In this document: piece by piece, positions 1-4,735 of the stretch | Numbering within the stretch: the stretch's first letter is position 1 | How the letters are laid out: every line of letters starts with the position of its first letter | NCBI GenBank assembly: GCA_026400595.1 | Contig: JAPLOT010000487.1 | Location: forward strand, 1-8,074 | From: Alphaproteobacteria bacterium | GTDB taxonomy: Bacteria; Pseudomonadota; Alphaproteobacteria; Rhizobiales; Aestuariivirgaceae | Direction of reading: 5' to 3' | DNA length: 8,074 nt | Position numbers and translations under genes: made by a program | The notes under the pieces: generated by a model | The model's input: only the letters and a program-made list of their open reading frames with translations | Told to the model about the DNA's origin: nothing | The model's database searches: none

Positions 1-560
1 CCCGCGGGGATGCGGATCGAGCCGCCCCCGTCTGTTCCGAGCGTCAGGGGCGCATAGCCCGCCGCCAGGGCTGCCGACGACCCGCCCGACGAGCCACCGG
101 GCGTGCATTCGAGGTTCCAGGGATTTCGCGTGATGCCGGTCAGGGGCGAGTCGGTCACGCCCTTCCAGCCGAATTCGGGGGTCGTTGTTGCACCCAGCAG
201 CACGGCGCCGCATTCGCGCAGGCGGGCGACCGAGGGCGCATCCTGATCCCAGGCCTGGTCGGGATCCACCGTGCGCGATCCGCGCAATGTCTTCCATCCG
301 CGGACCAGAAGGAGGTCCTTGACCAGCACCGGCACGCCGTCGATGGGACCCTGCGGCGTGCCGCTCTTCCAGCGCTTCTCGCTCGCCTTTGCCGCCTTGA
401 GGGCTTCCTCTGCATGATCGCCCACCATGGCATTGACCACACCGTCATGTTTCTCGATCTGCTTGAGGCAGGCCTTGGCCACCTCGACCGGCGAGAACTT
501 GCGCCTCGCGTAGCCGTCGACAAGCTTGTGGGCAGGCATCCAGTTCAGCTCGTTGGCCAT
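1..560 (-). CDS. Amidase-signature family hydrolase, N-terminal part (cut by window edge)
   Basis: Amidase-signature enzymes hydrolyse C-N amide bonds with a Ser-cisSer-Lys triad. I translated 186 codons from the ATG at 560-558, and the frame stays open to base 1. All three triad elements are visible: Lys81 in GVPVLVKD, cis-Ser157 in PGGSSGGSSAALA, and the nucleophile Ser181 in TDGGGSIRIPAG. The N-terminal helix with the FSPVEVAKACL motif and the GATTTPEFGWKG stretch are typical of bacterial members related to GatA and 6-aminohexanoate-cyclic-dimer hydrolase. The family usually runs 450-500 residues, so well over half is missing. The start is fixed by AGGAG six bases upstream, which overlaps the TAG stop of the upstream phosphatase gene. 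The spacing between the two genes is 9 bp, so they are probably co-transcribed and translationally coupled. The substrate cannot be told; this is unlikely to be true GatA because no gatB/gatC is seen beside it. Confidence 0.93.
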   Translation of the reverse strand, partial: MANELNWMPAHKLVDGYARRKFSPVEVAKACLKQIEKHDGVVNAMVGDHAEEALKAAKASEKRWKSGTPQGPIDGVPVLVKDLLLVRGWKTLRGSRTVDPDQAWDQDAPSVARLRECGAVLLGATTTPEFGWKGVTDSPLTGITRNPWNLECTPGGSSGGSSAALAAGYAPLTLGTDGGGSIRIPA

Positions 561-569
561 GCGAAACTC

Positions 570-1364
570 CTATGCGGTTCGGGCGTCCTTCAGGGCCTGC
601 TTGAGCAGCGGCAGAAGATCGGCGTTGCCGCCGGCGATGTTGCCGGTCTCAAGCGGATTGGCTTCACTGTCGCAGTCGGCGGTGAAGCCGCCGGCCTCGC
701 GCACCAGCAGCACGCCGGCTGCAATGTCCCAGCTCTGGATGTTGCGGCAAACCAGGGCATCGACCCGGCCCGCTGCTAGGTAGCCGAGCCCCAGGGCGAC
801 CGATCCCATGCCGCGGATGCCGTTCACGCGGGCCTGCAGAACGCCGATCTCGGCGCGCGACAGCGGCAGGTCCTTGCTGCCGCGATTGGGAATCTCATAG
901 GCCACCAGCGCTTCGTGAAGCTCGCGTCGCGCGGCCACCCGCAGGCGGCGGTTGTTCATGAAGGCGCCGCTTCCCTTCTCGGCGGTGAACATCTCGTCCG
1001 AGATCGGATTGTAGGTGACGCCGGCCACGATCTCGTTCTTGCGTTCAAGGGCCACGGTGATCGCGAAGACCGGCACGGCATGCATGAAGTTCATGGTGCC
1101 GTCGATCGGATCGATGATGAAGCGATGGTCAGGATCGCTGCCCTTGATGGCACCCGATTCCTCGGTCAGGAAGGTGTAGTCCGGCCGGGCCTTCTGCAGT
1201 TCCTCGCGCAGGATCTTGTCGCATTTCTTGTCGGCCGCGGTGACGTAGTCGCCCGGGGCCTTCTGCGACACCTGCAGATTGGAAAGCTCGCCATAGTCGC
1301 GCTGCAGGCTGCGGGCGGCCTTGCGGACCGCGCCGATCATGACGTTCATAATTGGGGTGGCCAA
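570..1364 (-). CDS. suhB: Inositol-monophosphatase family protein (SuhB-like)
   Basis: This is a Mg-dependent sugar/inositol phosphate phosphatase of 264 residues, the normal family length. Metal-site motifs are present in order: Glu69 in FLTEES, Asp85 and Asp88 in IIDPIDGTMNF, and Asp213 in SWDIAAGVLLVREAGG. Asp45 in VTAAD also matches the family. The start is TTG at 1364-1362. An in-frame TGA lies five codons upstream, GAGGA sits 9 bases before TTG, and the resulting N-terminus resembles alphaproteobacterial SuhB. The next candidate (ATG at 1349-1347) has no Shine-Dalgarno. The Shine-Dalgarno can pair with an upstream sequence (inverted repeat 1369-1414), suggesting translational control. 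The gene follows the DUF1194 gene by 97 bp and precedes the amidase by 9 bp. Substrate specificity (inositol phosphate versus another small phosphomonoester) cannot be read from the sequence; the SuhB symbol is by resemblance. Confidence 0.92.
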   Translation of the reverse strand: MATPIMNVMIGAVRKAARSLQRDYGELSNLQVSQKAPGDYVTAADKKCDKILREELQKARPDYTFLTEESGAIKGSDPDHRFIIDPIDGTMNFMHAVPVFAITVALERKNEIVAGVTYNPISDEMFTAEKGSGAFMNNRRLRVAARRELHEALVAYEIPNRGSKDLPLSRAEIGVLQARVNGIRGMGSVALGLGYLAAGRVDALVCRNIQSWDIAAGVLLVREAGGFTADCDSEANPLETGNIAGGNADLLPLLKQALKDARTA

Positions 1365-1368
1365 GATG

Positions 1369-1414
1369 CGGTATCCTCATGCGACGTGGTGCCGGGCGAG
1401 ATAGCAGGATACCG
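1369..1414 (-). repeat. Inverted repeat that could mask the suhB Shine-Dalgarno
   Basis: Perfect 9-bp arms, CGGTATCCT at 1369-1377 and AGGATACCG at 1406-1414, are separated by 28 bases in the non-coding gap between the DUF1194 and SuhB-like genes. In the minus-strand transcript the upstream arm reads CGGTATCCT. The downstream arm, AGGATACCG, contains the Shine-Dalgarno of the TTG start at 1364. Pairing would hide the ribosome site. The repeat is seen directly; the regulatory role is inferred. Confidence 0.5.
1374..1378 (-). promoter_or_regulatory. Shine-Dalgarno supporting the TTG start of the SuhB-like gene
   Basis: On the minus strand, GAGGA lies 9 bases before TTG at 1364-1362. It overlaps the in-frame TGA that bars any earlier start. 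Most of it lies inside the right arm of the 9-bp inverted repeat 1369-1377/1406-1414. Confidence 0.6.
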
Positions 1415-1418
1415 GGAG

Positions 1419-1450
1419 CATGGCTAGCTGGGGCCGCACGGCTCGCCATG
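1419..1450 (-). repeat. Hairpin-forming inverted repeat downstream of the DUF1194 gene
   Basis: Ten-base arms (1419-1428 and 1441-1450, one mismatch) flank a 12-base loop, 11 bases after the DUF1194 stop codon. The stem is GC-rich, but neither strand has a following T-run, so it is not a standard intrinsic terminator. It could be an mRNA 3'-end-protecting or attenuating stem between two co-directional genes. Confidence 0.35.
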
Positions 1451-1461
1451 TCGTCAGGCGT

Positions 1462-2238
1462 TCAGGGCCGCTCAGGCATCCGCAGCGGGCCGGACCAGGC
1501 GGCAGACAAATCGAGGCCGCTCACCGCCATGGGGGTGATCTCGCGGATCAGCTTGCGCCGCATGGCCTCGGCGAAGCTCTCGTAGTTCTTGACCTCCATC
1601 ACGAAGGCACCCGGCCCGGTCACGACCTGGCTGGCGAAGTAGTGCTTCAGCCCGCCCTCCTGGTTGCTGATGGCCAGGGCATTGATCGTGACCCCGGCCT
1701 CTTCGGCCCGGGCGCGCGCGTCCTCCGGCTTGGGCACATGGCGTGTCTGTCTCCGGTAGATGGTTTCTGCACCATCACCAGAGACATTGATGATGGCGCG
1801 GTTTGCACAGAAGTCTGCATCTGCGATCATGTCGAGTGCTGCGACCAGGCCGCTTCCCAATCCGGTGCTGCCCTTCACGTTGCGTTGCATGCGCGCGATT
1901 CGTTGGGCCAGTCGATCACCGTCTTTGCTGTCTGCAATGCGGAACCAGTCGATCGTCTGGTGGGGCTGACCGGCATCACCCCAGAAGATCACCGATACGG
2001 CGACGTCGCCAGCCTGCCGCATGGCGGCAATGACCTGGGGATCGCGCAGCGCTTCGGCAATGCCTTGCTTCTGCAACTGGTACTCGGCGCCGTCCACGCT
2101 GCTGGACCCATCGACGGCCAGCACCAGAGCGACATCGAGGCATCTGGCTTCGGCCTGTGCGGGCAACCAGAGTGTCCAAAGCGCCAGCGCCGCGGCGGAC
2201 AGACCTAGAAATCGATTGTACAAAGCACGGGACTTCAT
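1462..2238 (-). CDS. Secreted DUF1194 / von Willebrand factor A-like protein
   Basis: A 258-residue protein with a Sec-type signal peptide: basic residues in the first nine positions, a hydrophobic core around residues 11-25, and probable cleavage after Ala29 (PAQA-EA) or Ala31. It should be periplasmic or exported. The mature part is a VWA-like fold with a complete metal-ion-dependent adhesion site: Asp43-x-Ser45-x-Ser47 (AVDGSSSVDG), Thr126 in KGSTGLGSG, and Asp155 in NVSGDGAE. Cys33 and Cys144 could form a disulfide. The family, DUF1194, is common in alphaproteobacteria and has no assigned function. I place the start at the ATG at 2238-2236 because the signal peptide begins there and GAGAGG lies about nine bases upstream. 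The frame extends to an ATG at 2289, but that start has no ribosome site and would spoil the signal peptide. It follows the hydrolase gene by 96 bp in the same direction. Confidence 0.88.
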   Translation of the reverse strand: MKSRALYNRFLGLSAAALALWTLWLPAQAEARCLDVALVLAVDGSSSVDGAEYQLQKQGIAEALRDPQVIAAMRQAGDVAVSVIFWGDAGQPHQTIDWFRIADSKDGDRLAQRIARMQRNVKGSTGLGSGLVAALDMIADADFCANRAIINVSGDGAETIYRRQTRHVPKPEDARARAEEAGVTINALAISNQEGGLKHYFASQVVTGPGAFVMEVKNYESFAEAMRRKLIREITPMAVSGLDLSAAWSGPLRMPERP

Positions 2239-2262
2239 GATCTTCGACCTCTCCCAGGACAG

Positions 2263-2287
2263 GGAACCACGCCAACACGATGGTTCC
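2263..2287. repeat. Small inverted repeat in the leader of the DUF1194 gene
   Basis: Perfect 7-bp arms, GGAACCA at 2263-2269 and TGGTTCC at 2281-2287, are separated by 11 bases. They lie 25 bases upstream of the ATG at 2238. This could be an operator or a leader hairpin; no convincing -35/-10 pair was found beside it. Confidence 0.3.
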
Positions 2288-2334
2288 ATGACGAGGAGGC
2301 TAGGATGGCGGTGGGCGGCGGTCTGTGCAGAAAA

Positions 2335-3294
2335 TCACATTGCCGCGGATCCACCCGTCTGGCGCAGGACATCGAGCAGCTGGCCGCGCTCGAGCAAGGC
2401 GCCGGGTGTCTGGTGTCCGCAGTTCTCCACCTCGATGAGCCGTAGCTCCGGCAAGTGCTGAAGGTTGCGGGCATGCCTGCCATCAGCGGCACTCTGATCG
2501 CCGAAGACGATGGTCCGGGGCGTGATCTGCCTCTCCGTCTCGAACCGCGTGGCCAGGTTGCAGAGAAAGCGCCCGTCGATCTGCTGACGCAGGGCTTGCG
2601 TCAGGTAGCCGGGCTGGGGAAGACCAGACCCGGGGCCAAGATCCGTCAGCGGCGAAAAGCAGATGCAACCGTCGCAATGCAGCATTGCGGAGATGAGAAG
2701 GGCCGCAAAGCCGCTGGAGGAGAATCCCGCAATGTGCAGCTGGTCAAGTCCTTGCCGCGCCATGAAGCCTTCCACCCACCTCGCGAGCGCCTCCGGATCC
2801 GTGCCGAGCGCGGGCACGCCCTTCAGATAACCGAAATCGGTGCAGTCCTTGAGAATGAGGACCGAATAGCCAAGTTCCAGCAGCACTGCGCTGAAGATGG
2901 CGTTGGAGACCTGAAAATTGTTGAACTTTGTGGCGAGCGCCAGCATGAGGCTGCCATTGCCCGACGGATTGCGGACGAAGACCGGCTCTTCCGGATGATA
3001 GAGCCGGTGCATGAGCTGCCTGTCCATCATGATGCCGTCACGGTGGCGCAGTGCCGCGATGGCGCGAAACCGGTTCTCGATCTGGTCGAGATACTCCTGG
3101 ACCGCAATGTTGCTGAGCTGCCTCCGCAACCTGGCAATCATCTCTGGGGCTTCGGCCAAGCCGTGGTTGACCAGTTGGGTCGCCGTCATCACCGCGTCGC
3201 GCGGCGACAGAACGGGCGCGCGAGCCATGTCCCTCAGTTTCTGGACCTGTAGCAGGCTGTGCGGAGCCAGGCGTTGTGGTGACAGGTCTGGCAA
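2335..3294 (-). CDS. Alpha/beta-hydrolase-fold protein of the P450-ACP cassette
   Basis: A 319-residue protein with no signal peptide and a helical N-terminal third (residues 1-100). The alpha/beta-hydrolase-like core starts near residue 105. The segment LGYSVLILKDCTDFGYLKGV (142-161) is followed by the putative nucleophile elbow IAGFSSSGFAALL (188-200), with Ser192 as the likely nucleophile. Asp266 in VFGDQ and His294 in ENCGHQ are candidates for the rest of the triad. The elbow is G-F-S-S-S-G rather than the standard G-x-S-x-G, so catalysis is not certain. The start is TTG at 3294-3292, with GGAG seven bases upstream and an in-frame TGA immediately before it. The next ATG (3228) has its purine stretch too close. 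The gene lies 20 bp after the ACP gene, which suggests a thioesterase or acyl-transfer role on carrier-bound substrate. That role is inference from context, not family proof. Confidence 0.8.
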   Translation of the reverse strand: MPDLSPQRLAPHSLLQVQKLRDMARAPVLSPRDAVMTATQLVNHGLAEAPEMIARLRRQLSNIAVQEYLDQIENRFRAIAALRHRDGIMMDRQLMHRLYHPEEPVFVRNPSGNGSLMLALATKFNNFQVSNAIFSAVLLELGYSVLILKDCTDFGYLKGVPALGTDPEALARWVEGFMARQGLDQLHIAGFSSSGFAALLISAMLHCDGCICFSPLTDLGPGSGLPQPGYLTQALRQQIDGRFLCNLATRFETERQITPRTIVFGDQSAADGRHARNLQHLPELRLIEVENCGHQTPGALLERGQLLDVLRQTGGSAAM

Positions 3295-3315
3295 TCAGGT
3301 GCTCCGCGACTGCAT
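3295..3315 (-). other. Six-codon mini-ORF bridging the ACP stop and the hydrolase TTG
   Basis: On the minus strand the ACP stop and an ATG share one base (TGATG). This ATG opens six codons (MQSRST) and ends in TGA directly against the hydrolase TTG, in the same frame as the hydrolase. It contains the Shine-Dalgarno GGAG used by the TTG. It may act as a coupling or reinitiation device, or mark the original hydrolase start now cut off by a stop. The layout is seen; the function is inferred. Confidence 0.35.
3302..3305 (-). promoter_or_regulatory. Shine-Dalgarno supporting the TTG start of the hydrolase
   Basis: GGAG on the minus strand lies seven bases before TTG at 3294-3292, a normal spacing. 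Together with the in-frame TGA adjacent to the TTG it decides this start. Confidence 0.6.
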
Positions 3316-3584
3316 CAGCTTCGCGCCGGCGCGATCCGCCGCGCACGCTCGACATGCATGCCGATCTCCGCGATGCTGGCGCTCTTCAGGACCGTGCTGG
3401 TGTCGAACACGACGTCGAAAGCTTCCTCGAGTGCCATGATCAGGTCAAGCTTGTCGATGCTGTCGAGCTCCAGGTTCCGCAGGTCCATCTCGAGAATGAC
3501 GTCATCCGGAAGCTCGACGGTGATCTGCTTGGCGGCAAGCACCGACCTGATCACCGCGATGATCTTGTGGTGAAGGGGAGTCAT
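3315..3584 (-). CDS. Acyl carrier protein (phosphopantetheine-binding)
   Basis: An 89-residue stand-alone carrier protein. The phosphopantetheine attachment site is Ser42 in LELDSIDKLDLIMALEEAF, matching the D-S-[LI] consensus at the start of helix II; the acidic helix II that partner enzymes recognise is present. Length and helix layout match free-standing ACPs. The ATG at 3584-3582 overlaps the TGA of the P450 by ATGA, so translation is coupled and the two proteins should be made in matched amounts. It is not next to fab genes, and the gene context (P450 before, hydrolase after) argues for a dedicated carrier rather than the housekeeping AcpP. The cargo and the loading enzyme are not in the window. 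The frame extends upstream to 3710 inside the P450 gene, but ACP homology begins at the ATG chosen here. Confidence 0.9.
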   Translation of the reverse strand: MTPLHHKIIAVIRSVLAAKQITVELPDDVILEMDLRNLELDSIDKLDLIMALEEAFDVVFDTSTVLKSASIAEIGMHVERARRIAPARS

Positions 3585-4681
3585 GCCGTCACTCGCACCG
3601 ATGCGCGCACGGGAGTGACCAGCGTGTAGTCGAGATCGCGGTAGGCCACATCGGCCACCGCGACGGCCCCAGGCTGGTGCCGGAGTGCTGCCGCCAGCAG
3701 GGTCCAGCATCGCTCGGCCAGCGGGCGTCCGATGCAGGCATGGGCGCCGGTGCCGAAGAGCAGCGGGGCAGGGACCTCGGTGAGCGTGTCGAAGCTGCCA
3801 AGGTAGGCCAGCACGATGTCCCCCGCCTTCACCCGCGTGTGGCCAATCACAATGTCCGTCCTGCAGATGCGGTCAGCGAAGGGAATGGCGCTGGTCGGCA
3901 GAGTCTCCGGGAACGGCAAGGACTGCAGCGACTGTCCCTGTCCGCGCGCGATGATGCACAGCAGGGCGTTCGCAAAGGCACCGACGAAGCCCTGATAGAC
4001 ACCCAGGATGACCGAGGCCTTGATGTGCTTTTCGCGGCCCTCACCGTTGATCTGCGCGCAGACCTCCTCAACGCGTTGGTTGGTGGCCTGCAGGCGCTGC
4101 CTGCTGAAGGTGCCGACGGAGGTGGAGAGCATCTGGCTGAAGCAGCCGTTGCTGGCGAGGGAGTCGGAGAAACAGCTTTCAGGCACTTCGGTCAGGGTGG
4201 CGAAGAGCCGCTTCGCCAGGGGGCGCACGAAATCCGCGACGAGTTCGAAGCTGCCGGAATGCGCAAAACGCTCGCTTACAAGTTCCGCAAGGAGAGCCTG
4301 ATAGGCGCGCAGCGCGGCGTCGGTGTTGCGCAGGATGAGGCGCGCGAAGTCCCGCCGCAGCTCCTGATGTACGGCGCCATCATGCGACAGCGGCGAAGCC
4401 GCCAGCACATCCGCCGCGGCGTCGAGGTTCACGCCCTTGCGGCCCGCGAGGTCTGCAATGACCAGATGATGCTGGCGCATGGCAAAGGCATCCGACCGCA
4501 GGATCGACTGGGCGAGTTCGGGAGCCAGCGCGAACCAGCACCGGATCTGTGCGTTCCAGATCAGGCCCGGGCCATCGGCTGCCGCGCGCGCCGAACGGTA
4601 GAGGCCGGCAAGCAGGGCGTCGCTGGCGGACGGGTCCGCCGCCGCCTGCTTCCGCGTGCTTTCGGTTTTGGCGTCGCTCAT
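3581..4681 (-). CDS. Atypical cytochrome P450
   Basis: A heme-thiolate protein of 366 residues, shorter than the roughly 400 usual for soluble bacterial P450s, with no membrane anchor. The heme loop is clear: Phe309-x-x-Gly312-x-His314-x-Cys316-x-Gly318 (FGTGAHACIGRPLAER). The C-helix HQELRRDF (His105, Arg109, Arg110) matches the propionate-binding region, and FVRPLAKRLFATLTEVPE fits helix E/F. Several class hallmarks are missing. The expected I-helix (227-241, GVYQGFVGAFANALL) lacks the acid/alcohol pair. No ExxR is recognisable (ETLP near Glu259). Only about 14 residues separate the beta strand ending AYL from the heme loop, so the meander is largely absent. These losses suggest peroxide-driven or non-monooxygenase chemistry, which is inference. 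I chose ATG 4681. ATGs at 4693 and 4690 and a GTG at 4729 are in frame, and none has a good Shine-Dalgarno. The ACP follows with an ATGA overlap. Confidence 0.88.
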   Translation of the reverse strand: MSDAKTESTRKQAAADPSASDALLAGLYRSARAAADGPGLIWNAQIRCWFALAPELAQSILRSDAFAMRQHHLVIADLAGRKGVNLDAAADVLAASPLSHDGAVHQELRRDFARLILRNTDAALRAYQALLAELVSERFAHSGSFELVADFVRPLAKRLFATLTEVPESCFSDSLASNGCFSQMLSTSVGTFSRQRLQATNQRVEEVCAQINGEGREKHIKASVILGVYQGFVGAFANALLCIIARGQGQSLQSLPFPETLPTSAIPFADRICRTDIVIGHTRVKAGDIVLAYLGSFDTLTEVPAPLLFGTGAHACIGRPLAERCWTLLAAALRHQPGAVAVADVAYRDLDYTLVTPVRASVRVTA

Positions 4682-4735
4682 CGACGGCATCATTCCCGCT
4701 GGACCGGCGCCAGGCAAGCCCCGTCCCACACCGTG

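Noticed and set aside
1420..2208. A 262-codon plus-strand frame opposite the DUF1194 gene
   Set aside because: The minus strand has a signal peptide and a full MIDAS; the plus-strand product shows nothing recognisable.
2239..2289. A longer DUF1194 protein starting at ATG 2289
   Set aside because: It would put 17 residues before a good signal peptide and has no Shine-Dalgarno, whereas ATG 2238 has GAGAGG at normal spacing.
2455..3252. A 265-codon plus-strand frame opposite the hydrolase gene
   Set aside because: No recognisable motif and no ribosome site. The minus strand carries the gene-like protein with coupling to the ACP.
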